Below are positions 1-13,827 of a stretch of 64,000 nt of DNA, piece by piece. How positions within the stretch are numbered: the first letter of the stretch is position 1; the number at the start of each line of letters is the position of its first letter. Below the pieces are notes generated by a model. That model saw nothing but the letters and a program-made list of their open reading frames with translations, did no database searches and was not told where the DNA came from. The DNA lies in NCBI GenBank assembly GCA_965153455.1, contig OZ234495.1, forward strand, positions 10,598,875 to 10,662,874. The letters are read 5' to 3'. This DNA is from Sphagnum compactum. Taxonomy: Eukaryota; Bryophyta; Sphagnopsida; Sphagnales. The translations under genes were made by a program, and so were the position numbers.

Positions 1-3000
1 GAGCTGGCAAAACAAACATTGCCATGATCACAGTACTTCACGAGGTATTCACCCATGTATACTCATATAGGAAGTAGTCACAAATGCACACACACACATG
101 TCCTGGTGAAATTCAACATGAGAGAATTGGATTCTTTGATCAACAGTCACTTGGGTCATCTTCTCTTAACTTGCATGTGTAAGAATTGTAACTGTCTGAG
201 CGTGGCTCCATCTTCTTCTTTTGACTAGTAGGAGAAATGGGTGGTTGGGTGGTTGGGGGGGCGCGCTGCAGATAGGACAGCATCTCAAATATGGAGTACT
301 GCAGAAAGATGAGTTCAAGATTGTGTATGTAGCACCTATGAAGGTACCTTCCTCTTCCCCACCTTTTGCTCCATATTCTAATTGTATTCTCAGAGGATTG
401 ACTGATGATCTAATTCACAGATTGCAGAGCCAATTGGCTAACAAAAATATTCCAGTTTGTTGCAGCATCAGTTCCTCAAATCTAATTCGCATCACCAATG
501 TGTTCATGCTTGTGGTTTGTATTGGGTACATGAAACTATGCTGAACTTTCTGTGATAGGCAGGCTCTTGCAGCAGAGATGACATCTGCATTCAGTCGTAG
601 GCTAGCACCGTTGGGTGTGGTTGTCAAGGAGCTTACTGGTGATATGCAGCTAACAAAGCGCGAGCTTGAAGAGACTCAGGTTATCTATCCTTTTTAGTCT
701 CTTCATTCTAAGTCTCTTCCTTGCATGGTAGCATTTGTGGGGCATGTGCTAAGGTGGTTTGTCAGAGGTGTGGGCAAAGCAGATGATTGTGACAACACCA
801 GAGAAATGGGATGTAATAACTCGCAAGAGCAACGATATGGCACTTGCCACTCTTGTCAAGCTGCTTATAATTGATGAGGTGCACCTTCTCAATGATGATC
901 GGGGTCCTGTCATTGAAACTCTTGTTGCCCGCACTCTTCGTCAGGTATGCAAGTTTTCTTGATTGGCTACTCCTTCCCCCACAAAACTCCTTTGACTGTC
1001 CAACTTGCTTGTGGAGATAATAGTTGCTGCCATTCTGAGCTGTACAAACTGCTCATGCTCGGTTTCTCAGTGTGAGGGATTCTACTTACCAAGCTGCCAG
1101 TACAATACATTTACAGGTTTCATGATTCCTGACAGGTTCAACATTACCACTTTGGATCTGTAGTACCTATGTGCCTTGGAATCATCTGTAGTACTGTTTT
1201 TGCATGATCTATCAGCAGTTGATGAAGCTGTAGTACTCTGTTTCTAATGATTGACGTCTCGATTTCTGCAGGTGGAATCATCCCAAAGCATGATTCGCAT
1301 AGTTGGTCTTTCGGCAACACTTCCAAATTATCTAGAGGTGGGTATCAGGTTCTTTGGTTGTGTGTTGCTGTGCAATGGTGTGAGAAGTGTTTGGTGCAAG
1401 GTTGAGTTTCATTGAGTTCATCATTTTGGTCATGCTCTGTGCCAATGCCCAGGTTGCCCAGTTCTTAAGAGTAAATCCAGACAAAGGACTGTTCTACTTT
1501 GATGCGAGCTATCGACCTGTCCCACTTTCACAACAGTATATTGGTGTGAGCGAACCCAATTTTGTTCTACGCAACCAGCTGATGAATGATGTTTGCTACA
1601 ACAAGGTATGCTTGGATTTGTTATTCTCTGCTTTTTCCAGTCTTGTCTCCACTGAGTGCTGTTGTTTTGTCATTAAAAGGATGTGCAAAGAGTCAGAAGG
1701 TGGGCTAGTAAAACAATTTTGACTAGAAACTGGTGATGACAGGTACTGGATGCTGTCAAGCGTGGGCAGCAGGCTATGGTTTTTGTGCATTCCCGCAAGG
1801 ACACAGTCAAGACGGCCCGTATCCTGGTACTGCTTGCTCTCTCCAAGTCTCCTTTGGTATTTTTTGTCTTTGGTTTTAGAGTGTTGCAGAACTGGGCTTA
1901 AAACAGTACACTTCATCTTTTTGCAGGTGGAAATTGCTCAACGGAATGCTGAGCAAGGGCATTTCAACGATCTCACAAATATGCCACAGTATGGAATGAT
2001 GAAGGTGGGTCTTTCCTGCTTCCATGGTTAGCCCATGAAATGCACATGAGAAATATGCTTGGGTGATTTTTGGAGAAGTTGGAATTTCTCATAGGAAGTG
2101 TGGTCTATCGTCTGTTTGTAACATGATCTGCAGAAGGAGGTTTCAAAGTCCAGAAATCGGGAGTTGGGTGAGCTCTTTCAATCAGGGTTTGGTGTGCATC
2201 ATGCAGGCATGCTGAGATCAGATAGGAATCTCACTGAGCGACTCTTCTCTGAGGGACTTCTCAAGGTGTGCTAAATTGTTAGACTGTTGTGAGTTTGAGT
2301 GCACCATGTTGTTTGCATTCTGTTGTCTCTGCCTGTTATCCCTTTGTGGTTGTGCTTTAGAGTGTGTATATGGTGAATTTTTTTCTCTTGTGGTCGACAT
2401 GTCAGAAAGATGCAGGCAATTGACGCTTGTTTTTTCCCAACTTTTATTTGCAGGTCCTCGTGTGCACGGCAACACTTGCATGGGGAGTAAACTTGCCAGC
2501 ACATATGGTTGTGATTAAGGTTTCATTTTTCTCCACTTTCTGTTATCAGGACACAGTCAGTAATTGTGGGTTGTGTATGTTGCCAGATGATGGGTCTTCT
2601 TGGATGCATTGTGTTTTGATTGCTTCACTGATTCAATTTCCCTATTGGGTTCAGTGGACATTGATCATTGCATCAGTCCTTTTTCTTTGGCCATGTTTCA
2701 ATGCAACATAGTCAACTGTAAAACTAAGAGAGAGAATGTGGTTGCAATGTATTTTCAGGGAACACAGCTCTATGATCCAAAGGCTGGTGGCTGGAGGGAA
2801 CTTGGCATGCTCGATGTCATGCAGGTCATCTGGACTTCCCACTTTTGTCTTCAGAATGAATGTACATAGTTTGAGCTACTAAGAATGAAAAGTCAGGAGC
2901 TTCAAAAGAGCACAGAAATGCAGAACAATTTTCCAGGAGAAGACACACTTGATCTGTAAAGACTTTTTACCCTGCATACAACTTGTTTCAGTTGTTTGCT

Positions 3001-6000
3001 TGGCACATGGCAGATTTTTGGAAGAGCAGGGCGACCACAGTATGATACTAGTGGAGAGGGCATTATCATCACAACCCACAACAAGCTTTCTCACTATCTA
3101 CGGCTGCTTACTCATCAATTGCCAATTGAGAGCCAGGCATGTCATTTCAGACATGTTTCGCTGTTAGAAATGACTGAATCTAAGAGTACCCAGTTGGACT
3201 AATGCTGCTGATTTCAGTTCCTGTCTTCTGACTATAGCCTTACGCAGAAGTCAGTGTTGTGGCGCTTGAGAATATATGATTTGTGTATGTGTGCAGTTTG
3301 TGAGTTCCCTGAAGGACAACTTGAATGCAGAAGTAGTTCTGGGTACAGTGACAAATGTGCGGGAAGCAAGTGCATGGTTGGGTTACACATACCTCTTTGT
3401 CCGTATGTTGAAAAATCCGCTCGTATATGGCATGTCCTGGGAGGAGGTAAAACACACACACTACTACTACTTGCTATTTGAAGTGCATGCTTTGTCTCCT
3501 CATGAAGGCAGTAGGATTTGTATGGAGCAGCTCGATTGTTGCTGGCGCTCAACAGGTGTCATTGCAGACCAGCTTATCTCGTGAATGTGATGGAAATCAC
3601 ATGCTTCAACATGGAAAACCTTAAGTTTGTGTTTCTTGGGGACATACTTTTTTGTGTGTTCATTGTGTTCTATCTTTTGAATCAACTGTTTGCAGGCTGT
3701 GATGGACCCAGGCTTGACAGTGAAGCGCAAGGAACTCATTACAAATGCAGCTCGGGCACTGGACAAGGCAAAAATGTTGCGGTTTGATGAGAAGAGTGGC
3801 AACTTGTATGTGACTGATCTGGGGCGAGTGGCGAGTCATTTCTACATCCAGTACACCAGCGTTGAAACTTACAATGAGATGCTCAAGCGTCACATGAATG
3901 AGAGTGAGGTACAGAGTTTGTGCTAGATTTGTGAACAATTGTTGCTGGATATCAAGCTTGTGATTTTCTCTTCCATGCTCTCACTTTGATCTGTTAGCCA
4001 TAAATCCTCACATGGGTGCTACTATGTGTTTTGGTCAATGCAGCTAATCCATCTGGTGGCACATTCATCAGAGTTTGAGAATATCATGGTTCGGGAAGAG
4101 GAGCAACAAGAACTGGCAAACGTAGTACGGAAATCATGTCCACTGGAGGTTCAAGGAGGCCCTGAAGACAAGTATGGAAAAATCAATATTCTCATTCAGG
4201 TATTTTGGAGCCCTCCATGGTTCAGTTTACAGTGGACTTACATGTGCGGAGGCATTACAGATGCCATCATGACCACAAGTTCAAATGTGCCTTGCATATG
4301 TAGGAGGAGGTTTTGCACCGGTCTCATAATGTAATTAGTTTGAAGGAAGATCTATGAGCCTGTTTTGAGCTTTGAGTAGGGTTTCAAGGATCAACCACCT
4401 CTATATTGTGGAAGTGAGCCTGACAACATACCTTGATCTGTACCTGTATGTCTGTTGTAATAGGTGTATTTATCACGAGGATTTTTGGATGGGTTTTCAC
4501 TGATAGCGGACAGCTCATATATCAGTGCCAGTTTGGGTCGCATAATGCGAGCGCTATTTGAGATTTGCTTGCGCCGCAGTTGGGTTTCCATGACAGCCCT
4601 TCTACTTGACTATTGCAAAGCTGTTGATCGGCGTGTTTGGCCTCATCAGCATCCCTTGCGCCAATTTGATTCCATTCTCTCTCCAGATGTAAGATGCTTC
4701 TTTTGGTTACATTTGATGAAAAGCATGTCTTATAAGCTTGCTATTAGTCTTGATGGCCTTTGACAAAAAGACAATTTAAGTGATTTCAATAACAATCAAA
4801 ACCAGTGATCCCCTAGCCAATGCATTGGGTCAGGTCACAGATTTACTGTCTCGGGATCTACTGTTGGTCACAGATTTTGCATAAACTGGAAGACAGAGAT
4901 GCTGGTTTAGAGCGGTTGTATGACATGGATGAGAAGGAGATTGGTGCCTTGATTCGCCATCCAAATGGTGGGAAGGTAATACATCTTATTTATGCCTAGT
5001 ACAGAAATTTAGGCACGTGGGTAGTTCTTATGTGCATTGCATGGTCTATATTTTTGAGAAATGCTTGAGCTTTTGTGTCCTGGATGTCTCTTGGGTGCTA
5101 GCCAACACAATGACTGAGTATTCCTGGTACTTCTGGAAGTGCAACAGAGAAATTCAGCACAGAGATTTTGTACAATGGGCTTCAGGTTCTGAGTTTTGCA
5201 CATCATTGGTTTAGTTTACACTGCCACCTCTCACTAGTGTGAAACTGCTGTTTGAGTGCAGCTTGTTGTACAGTGTCTGCAGCATTTTCCACAGGTCATC
5301 CTCTCAGCCAATGTCAGCCCCATCACACGTACAGTTCTTCAGGTATGTAACATTTCTATACACCAAAAATCAGGGACTGATTTTTTCTACAGGAAAACAG
5401 AGATAGGTTCCACTACAATGAAAGTGTTTCTGCTCATCAATAACAAGCTGGGTGGGTGGGTGGGTGGCTTTCTTCAACAGGTTGTGTTGACGATCACCCC
5501 AGATTTTGTGTGGAAGGACAAAATACATGGCACAACTGATCGGTGGTGGATATGGGTGGAGGTGATTCTCTTGTTTTCTGTATCCCACACAATGTCAATC
5601 CTCCTGTTTGTCCTCTTTCTGTCTCTTTTTTGGTGAGTCTGCTCTTTTTCTTGTTCTTGGCAACTGTTCCTACCAAGCACAGGTTAGGGCAATTTTCAAG
5701 ACACTTTCTCCCCACTAATGCTAGAAGTCTAAAAGTGGAACTGAAATCCTTAGTTTCTTTTGGTAAGAGATCAAGGAGATAAAAGGGATGTTGTGAATGT
5801 ATACCTTTTGCATGATTACATGCAAAACAAGATCAGGAGCACTTGCTTGATGCTTTTGGAGTGATTGGGTTGAAACAGGATTCGGAGAATGAGCATATCT
5901 ACCATTCAGAGCTCTTTATCCTGACTAGAAAGATGGTGGCAGAAGGGAGTCAAACACTGACGTTCACTATTCCGATTTTTGAGCCACTACCAAGCCAGTA

Positions 6001-9000
6001 TTACATTCGTGCTGTTTCTGATACCTGGCTACAAGCTGAAGCTCTACACACCGTTTCTTTTCAGCATCTTATCTTGCCTGAGGTATATAATTTTCTATGA
6101 TTCTGTAGTGCTGAGAAATTTCATGGCAAATATCTGTGTCTATGACCTCTATCCCATGTCCTTTGTCACTTGACTTTTCGCTCCCCTTTCTCTCCAAGCC
6201 ACATTGATGAAATTTCAAGTATATGTTTTGCATTTTGCTGTGATGGGAGAAAACAGGTACATCCGCCACATACAGAGTTGCTTGACTTGCAGCCACTTTC
6301 GGTGACAACTCTAGGCAACAAGGAGTTTGAAAAGCTTTATAGTTTCTCTCACTTCAACCCAATCCAAACTCAGGTGCATGGATGTTTTGCCAGCTCTGTT
6401 TTTCGTAGCATCAACAGTCAAAAGGTGAATGAATTGAGGATGATCTGATTCTGGAACATCCATTCGGCAAACATGGGTGATGATGAAGAGGGAGTGTGGT
6501 ATCTACCATTTCTAGATACTGATATTGTTAAGGATTGGGAATGGGATGTGCCAGGCCTTTCACACACTCTACCACACTGACAACAATGTGTTGCTGGGCG
6601 CTCCAACAGGGAGTGGGAAAACCATCTCAGCAGAATTGGCAATGATGCGACTCTTCAACACGCAACCTGACATGAAGGTAAATAGTAATTACTGTGTATT
6701 ACTACTGATCATTCTTGAGATTGGATTTTCTGTTACACTGGTGGGTCAATCTCAGACAATCTACATGCATATACAGTATTTGGGTTTGTCTCAAATCTTT
6801 GGTCTTTGTTTTGTTGGAATCTCCATGGTCCTGATGTGGCAGAGAGATGTATAGTGTTGGGTTTGTCTCTCAAGTATTTGTCTTTGTTTTGTTGGAAGCT
6901 CCAACAGTCCTGATGTGACGGCAAAGATGAGTTACATATGTGAAAGTGAAGCTATGTTGTGATCATGTGTGTTGTTGCAGATTATATACATTGCGCCTCT
7001 GAAGGCACTTGTTAGAGAAAGAATGGATGGGTGGGGAAAAGGTCTTGTTCGCACTTTGGGCAAGAAAATGGTAAAACCCAATAGTCGTAGACACAATTGG
7101 CAAGATCTTTTCTGTAGAATTGCAGAGCTCATAATTCTCTAACTACAGATACAGTCAGAGATTGTAATGAGAAACATGCTGGTTAACTGGTTTGCCATTT
7201 CCTTGAACTTTTTGTAGCATTATGACGTTTTTGTTCTCCTAAGTTTCTTTCATTTTGTTTAGTTGTTGATTGAAGAATACAGTCATGATATCTTTAGAAA
7301 GTGATGCATCTTTAACACCCACAACGGGTACAGTTGCAGAAAGCTAATGAGTATGTGTGGAGTTTGACAGGTAGAGTTGACTGGTGACTTCACCCCGGAT
7401 ATGAGGGCACTTCTTGCTGCTGATATTATCATATCAACACCTGAGAAGTGGGATGGTATCAGCCGTAATTGGCACAACCGCAGCTATGTTACAAAGGTAA
7501 TATCTCTGAGCTATGGCCACAACAGCTCCCAGTTCTGTTTAAGATCTGAGAGCTTATCTTCATTGCTCTCTTTCATTCTCTACTTTGCATGCTCAAGCCT
7601 CAGGAACTTAATGTTCATCTATCCTCCAATAGATGACACATCTATCCTCCAATATGGTTTCAGCATCTTTTGTAATTCCCATTCTTTCATTTGGTTCTCT
7701 TTCTACTTACCCACTTGTGGACACATGGCCCATCAGGTAGGTTTGATGGTGATTGATGAGATTCATCTTCTTGGAGCTGATCGTGGACCCATTTTAGAGG
7801 TAAAATTGGTCTGCCAATAAACATGTGTATCTATGTTGCCACTTTGAGTGCTCACCAGTGATAAGCTGGTTTCACCTGATTGACTTTCTTTTGTTCTGTA
7901 AACAGGTGATAGTCTCACGGATGCGATACATATCCTCCCAAACGGAGCTTCCTGTGCGATTTGTAGGCCTATCAACAGCACTTGCTAATGCGCGGTACGG
8001 GTCTTCAATTGGCACAGTGGTCCAGTTTTGATGCTGCTCCCAGTGGTGCTAAAAGCAAACTGGAACAGTATTTCCACTTCAAAACTGCTTCATTTCTTTC
8101 TGACCCAATGGTTCTGAACAATGAACAATCTGTCATTAATTGACTTTGGAATGCTTGTGTGGTGTTTTGGCCAGGGACTTAGCAAACTGGCTTGGGATTG
8201 AGGAGGTTGGGCTTTACAACTTCAAGCCTAGTGTGCGTCCTGTGCCACTTGAAGTACACATCCAGGTAGGTGTAACTTCTTTCAGTTCCTCATGTAGTGC
8301 TCTCTCACATCTGTTGCTAAGTAGTGAAACACTGACAACTTCCTTCTGTAATTGTTTTTCTGGTCAAGGCTCCAGGGTGTCTGAGTAATCCAGTTTCCAT
8401 GAGAGGCCTGATCAGGTTCAAAAGGAACCTCGCACTCTTTTAGAAACCAAACGAACTTGTTGTCTTTCAGTAACCAGAGTGTGTTGACACACCAGATTGA
8501 TACTGCTGCATTTGGTAGCAGGGTTACCCAGGGAAGTTCTATTGTCCACGAATGAACAGTATGAACAAGCCAACATATGCAGCCATAACAACACATTCAC
8601 CTTTCAAACCAGTGCTCATCTTTGTCTCATCACGTCGCCAGACTCGGCTTACTGCTCTGGATCTTATCCAGGTCATTTCTTCCTTTGGCAAATTCTTATT
8701 TTTTGTTTTGTCTTCATTTTCAGGAAGGTTTGTTTTTTGTCATCATTCAGTGGTCACTGGGTGACACGATGACTGATGCTGATGATATCACCATTAAGCT
8801 TGTCATATCAGGCTATTGGTGCGCAAGGAAATTGAGTTCATGAAACTGGTGGCTGTGTTTGTTTTCTGTTTGTCTCTCTCTCTCTGTCTCTCTGTGGTGT
8901 GGAACTTATTGAAGCTACACCAGGGTTGACTTTTTGCAGTGTAAAATTCCCAGCTTGTGTATAACTAACCCAGGGTTCTTGGGAATGCAGTATGCAGCAG

Positions 9001-12000
9001 CAGACGAGAGGCCACGACAATTCCTGAACATGACAGAGGATGAGATGGAGATGATTACATCACAGGTGATGGATGAGAACCTCAAGCACACGTTGCAGTT
9101 TGGAATTGGGCTCCATCATGCTGGCCTGAATGAGAGGGACCGATCTTTGGTTGAGGAGCTCTTTACAAACACTAAGATTCAGGTATTAGTTGGGAGTCAT
9201 CACTTTGTCAACTTCAGCAATGTTATGTGGTGTTTTACCACTAGAGTTAGGAAGAAAATGAGCCATGCCTTCAATCATATAAGGTTTCATCACTTGGAGT
9301 GTGTTTATTTAACAGATATTGGTTTGCACAAGCACATTGGCATGGGGAGTGAATCTTCCAGCGCATCTTGTTGTCATCAAGGTACTTGTTGTTTGTACCT
9401 AATCATGGTGATGGTGTTGGTGCTTTGAGGAAAAACAACTACTTTTGTTTTCTGCTAGATTTTTGTTGTTAGGCACTGAGGATATTTGCCATCTGTAGCT
9501 ATGCTTCTTGACCTCTTGGATCCCTTCAACCTGAATGAGGATGTGCAAATGTTTGTGGGTTGTGTGTGGAACAGGGTACAGAGTTCTATGATGGCAAGTC
9601 AAAGCGCTATGTAGATTTTCCGATCACGGATGTTCTTCAGATGATGGGTCGTGCTGGTCGGCCTCAGTTTGATCAGCATGGCAAAGCTGTTATACTTGTT
9701 CATGAACCAAAGAAAAGTTTCTACAAGAAGGCAGGCGTTTCTGGTCCTTGGTGACTGCCATGGGTGTCTGAATGTAGAAGATATATCTGGTGGTGGTTGT
9801 TTTCATTGTGCCTTCAAGTACAAACTTTTGGGGAACAACTTTTTGTAGTCTTATGGTTGTTGGGTGTTTGGAACAGTTCCTGTATGAGCCGTTCCCTGTG
9901 GAAAGCAGTCTGGCTCAACATCTTCATGATCATTTAAACGCAGAAGTTGCCGCTGGTACAATTGCAAGCAAACAAGATGCAATCGACTATCTGACGTGGA
10001 CTTATCTCTTTCGTCGCTTGGTATGTTGGGGGAGTCCAGTTATTTGCATGATAACAATGTTGGTTTCATGCTGGAGCTTTCATCCTCAGGAAGTATTGAC
10101 CTTTGAGGAAATTCGCAGGTTATGAATCCCAGCTACTATGATCTGGAAGAGACAAGCAGTTCTGCAATCAATGTTTTTCTTTCCAGGTACTACTCCATAT
10201 CTGGTTCTCTGTTGTGTGCTCTTTGTGTTGTTTTGTGATGTGGGTTCCTGGAGATGAACAGTGAAACACTTTGCAGTCCTTGTAGCATTCAGTGCTATGA
10301 ACTATGCACTGTCATCAGATTTTTCCTTCTCTGGTCTCATTTGTTCTGTTTGCTGTTTGATGGCTTTCTCTCTCTGAGTTGTTGGACTGACAGTCTGTAT
10401 GCGATTTTTCCTCTTTGTCTCAGTCATCATTCTTCGCATGTTCATGGACATTGTGTTTGGCAGTTTGGTGAATAGCACCTTGCAAGCATTGGAGGATGCA
10501 GGATGTGTGCGAGTGAATGAGGACAATACAGTGGAGCCACTTGTGATGGGCACTGTTGCTTCCCAATATTACTTGAGCTATGCCACTGTTTCTCTATTCA
10601 GTTCCAACATACGTGCTGACACTTCACTGGAGGCAAAGATCTTTTATCCTAAGAGCTTACATTGCAGTTCCAAAATGGAAGAAGCACCATTTTATGAGAC
10701 ACCTGTCTTGCTTCACATGTTCTGATGCCTGATCTGTGCATTGGTTTTGTTGTTGATTGGCAGGCGCTTCTACATGTGCTGTGTGGGGCTGCAGAGTATG
10801 ATGAGTTACCAGTTCGTCACAATGAGGTCTGCCTGAACTTCAGGACTAGCCCTCTTTTTTCCTAGCCATGAGAAAGAGCACAAATCCCATCTGAATTTGA
10901 CTTTGGTTGCTGTGTACTTGCTGGAATTTGGTCTGATGATCCCCTCTGATCCAAATGCTGTGGTCAGATGCAATTGCAAATGGGTCATGTATTGATTGTG
11001 AATTTGACATTTTTCCCAATGACTGATCTTCCGTGCCTTAAACTCATGTATACCTTGTGAATGAAATATCCATTGGTGCTGTTGCAGGAAAAACTCAATG
11101 AAGGCTTAGCCAAACAGGTGCGCTGGGCTGTGGATACACGCTCGCTTGATGATCCACATGTGAAAACAAATCTGTTACTCCAGGTGCTTTGCAATCTCCA
11201 AAACACAAACTCTGTTCTCACATAGGTGCTGATTGGGTGTATCTTCATTATTTTGGTATATTTTGTGCCATTTGCTCTTTTCTTGTTGGATATTATGTAT
11301 ATGTGAGAGAGAGACTGCCAGTACCCATGTTCTTATGAACTTAGGATACTGTGTATGTGGTGGTCAATGCATGCGTAGGCACACTTTACAAGGATGGAAC
11401 TGCCAATCAGTGATTATGTGACAGATACCAAGTCAGTGCTAGATCAAAGCATTCGCGTATTGCAAGCTATGGTGGATGTGGCTGCCAATGGTGGCTGGCT
11501 TCAAACTGCACTCTCCACTATGCACCTCCTTCAGATGATTATGCAGGTACATGAGAATTTGTGTTTGTATGGGTATTGGCTTCCTGCTATGGACACCTTT
11601 GTCCTAAAGCTCTCTGATCTTCCAACTGCATGTTGATCATTTCCATCTTGATTCTATCTGTGCCTTTCTTCCTTCACTTGAGTTTCAGACATGAGATCGA
11701 CTGGTAATCTATCTGCCTTTACAATGTGGATGGAAACACTTTGTGCGGTAACCAGGGCTTATGGTGGGACGAAGGTGAGCACTTGGGATTGAAGATGCTA
11801 CCACATGTAGAGGGGTCAACTCTGACTGCTCTTCGACACCAAGGTATTAGCAATCTGCATCAGTTGCTGTCCTTTACAGCTGACCGCATCCGAGGAATTT
11901 TGAAATCTATTTTTGTGCCCTCTCAAGTTGCTGACTTCATGCAGGTGTGTGTCTCAAAACCTCTACTCCACAGTTGGTCAGTTTGTATGCCTGCTGCTTT

Positions 12001-13068
12001 GATTCTTCTTGGAGGTTTGATAGTGGGTCATCATAGTGACATTTGCCCTCATCTGCGCCTACATCCGTGCTCTGCTTCTGAGCTTTTGAGCAGCATACCT
12101 TATCAGGGCAGCTGTTTGTTATGGGAGTTGCAGGTATGGATGCGCCTGCCACGTATGGAATTGACTTGGAAGTTTTCTTCAAGCACAAAGGGTGAAGGGA
12201 GTGGCTCTGTTCTGCACATCCAGCTCCGGAGACAAACTTTAAAAAGGAGCTCAAATGCTAGAGCCTATGTTCCTCATTTCCCAAAGGTCTGTCTCTGTCT
12301 GTCTTCTCCATCATGTCAATATCTGGGTTATGTTATAACACCTGTCAGTAGTTGGACAGCCCAAGTCTTTGTACCTTTCCAACTTGCTTGCTCCTGTGTC
12401 AAGAATCTGCAATCCTTCAGACCCAGTTTCACAGTAATCAACGAACTTCAAGCTTTCAAACGAATACTCTGTTATCCTGCTTGTCCAGATGTGGAATGGA
12501 GAAAGATGGAAAGCCATACCAAGAGACTACATGACAGCTGAGTCATTGAGCAGTGAATGATATCTACACCCATACACAGTCATGTACTTTGCAACAGGCC
12601 AATGGTTGGTTTTGTGGCTTTTGATGAAACAGGTCAAGGATGAAGGGTGGTGGCTAGTCATTGGCAATCCGCAGACGTGGGAACTCTATGCACTCAAACG
12701 TGTCAGCTTCTTGGACCACCTGAACTCAACACTGGTTTTGCCTGAATCTGTCATTCCTCATCAGGTGCAACTCTCTGTCAATGTCAATGCATTCGCTTAC
12801 ATGTAGGTGGGCGGTGCAATTTTATTGCTGCATTTTTCAGGTGCTCAGAGATAAGTACTACACACCAAAACTGTTCATCACTGTGTGCAAGAATTGAGCT
12901 GTGCAAAAATCCTGCTGTACATTTATGGTGTGGTTTTTTATGCAGGATTTAAATGATTCCCAATGTTTGTTTGTTTGTTTGTTTTTTCTCCAGCCAATGA
13001 AATTGCACCTGGTCTCGGATTGCTATATTGGTCTTGACCAGGAGTACGAAATCAGAGGGTCCTCTTGA
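1..13068 (+). CDS. ASCC3: ASCC3/Slh1-type Ski2-like RNA helicase (DExH14-like), 5' partial
   Basis: This is a double-cassette helicase of the activating signal cointegrator / ribosome-quality-control trigger complex; family members split collided ribosomes and assist alkylation repair. The window opens inside Walker A of cassette 1 (AGKTNIAM). Cassette 1 then shows [12 protein letters not shown] (about 873), [25 protein letters not shown] and [10 protein letters not shown], followed by a Sec63-like region. Cassette 2 has GAPTGSGKT (about 6597), [22 protein letters not shown] and [11 protein letters not shown], then a second Sec63 region ending in [13 protein letters not shown] and a TGA. Wording fits ASCC3 better than BRR2. 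About 1,630 residues are visible; roughly 480 should lie upstream. Exons: 1-44, 272-343, 563-679, 783-944, 1272-1337, 1453-1605, 1743-1826, 1927-2004, 2134-2265, 2454-2519, 2759-2824, 3014-3136, 3297-3446, 3696-3908, 4044-4199, 4464-4688, 4874-4975, 5262-5342, 5481-5561, 5879-6082, 6257-6373, 6555-6677, 6981-7070, 7371-7496, 7737-7799, 7906-7994, 8175-8265, 8522-8671, 8991-9182, 9316-9381, 9575-9730, 9877-10020, 10119-10186, 10464-10632, 10764-10826, 11088-11183, 11379-11546, 11756-11944, 12134-12286, 12633-12764, 12994-13068. All phases close, so the gene looks intact. Confidence 0.95.
3137..3296 (+). other. GC-AG intron in the ASCC3-like gene (1 of 3)
   Basis: The exon ends ...PIESQ at 3136 and is followed by GCATGT rather than GT. 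The next exon opens at 3297 with [12 protein letters not shown] after GTGCAG. The nearest GT, four bases downstream, would break the frame at a conserved junction, so the GC donor is the only good fit. Confidence 0.85.
5085..5168 (+). repeat. Fragment of a dispersed repeat inside an ASCC3 intron
   Basis: About 80 bp in the 4976-5261 intron resemble the start of the repeat at 51361. Shared words include GCCAACA, ATGACTGAGT and ACTTCTGGAA. The rest of the repeat is absent, so this is a truncated copy. Confidence 0.6.
9731..9876 (+). other. GC-AG intron in the ASCC3-like gene (2 of 3)
   Basis: The conserved run SFYKK ends at 9730 and is followed by GCAGGC. The next exon starts at 9877 with [12 protein letters not shown] after GAACAG. 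In ASCC3 proteins these two peptides are contiguous, so the donor must be GC. Confidence 0.88.
10633..10763 (+). other. GC-AG intron in the ASCC3-like gene (3 of 3)
   Basis: The exon ends RADTSLE at 10632 with donor GCAAAG. The next exon begins at 10764 with [21 protein letters not shown] after GGCAG. The open frame continues past the donor, but the 24 extra residues to the first usable GT match nothing in the family. Confidence 0.82.
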
Positions 13069-13800
13069 CATAACAAGGAGTGTATTGCATCAGAAGTGAA
13101 ATATTCTCCAGGATGGTCAACTGTCGGGTAAGAGTCTACTGGATAGACAGCAATTGTGTACCTGGACCAAACTGGCGATTAGCAGCAGAACATGTTCACA
13201 TATATAATAGGGTATATGCTCACCCGCAACTATACACACTCGATACCATCTCTTCACAAATGCTGTAAAACGCAGGTACCCTTCTTACATGGCCTGCCAA
13301 ACAAAATGTGTCGCTGATGGGTGAAGGGATCACGCATCCACTTTTTGTAGCAGTGGATGGGATGAAGTGTACAATTTTTTACCTGGGGCCCATATTATCT
13401 TGCAGTGTCTTGCCAATGGGGGGGGCTGAAATTTGGCATCCTTATTTGCTCTCATCATTTTACAAGAACCTGTTTTCTTTCACAGTCTAGTTAAGTGGGG
13501 AGCATTTTGTAAATTGAAACGGGATGCTCTTTTGTGAGCCACTTCCTCCTCCATCTCTTTCATGTATGCTTTATATTAAATCTGGGTTTGTGCTTTCAGC
13601 TTTTGACCACTGCGCTGTGATTTTGGCACCTGTGTCATATACGCATGTGTAAGTAAGCATGTGTGTAGTCTTTAACATCTTGTTTGTTCAAAAGATGTGA
13701 GTCATTAGTAACAAATTGCAGTATCTTTTGTTGATTTCTTTTTTTTTTTTTTTCTTCACAGTTTTGAACTTAGTTCCAACAATTCTTCCCCTTCTTTCGA
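13069..13800. other. Downstream region of the helicase gene
   Basis: This is AT-rich DNA after the stop codon and probably holds the 3' UTR. It has a long T run at about 13738-13753. No exon-like conserved peptide is seen. Confidence 0.5.
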
Positions 13801-13827
13801 TCCGGTGATTCTCTCCTCTTGCAATGG

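Noticed and set aside
5562-5878. Extra coding before [11 protein letters not shown] (the frame is open upstream)
   Set aside because: ASCC3 proteins join WVE directly to the D-x-x-N-D/E-HIYHSE block, which matches an acceptor at 5877-5878; the upstream codons are intron.
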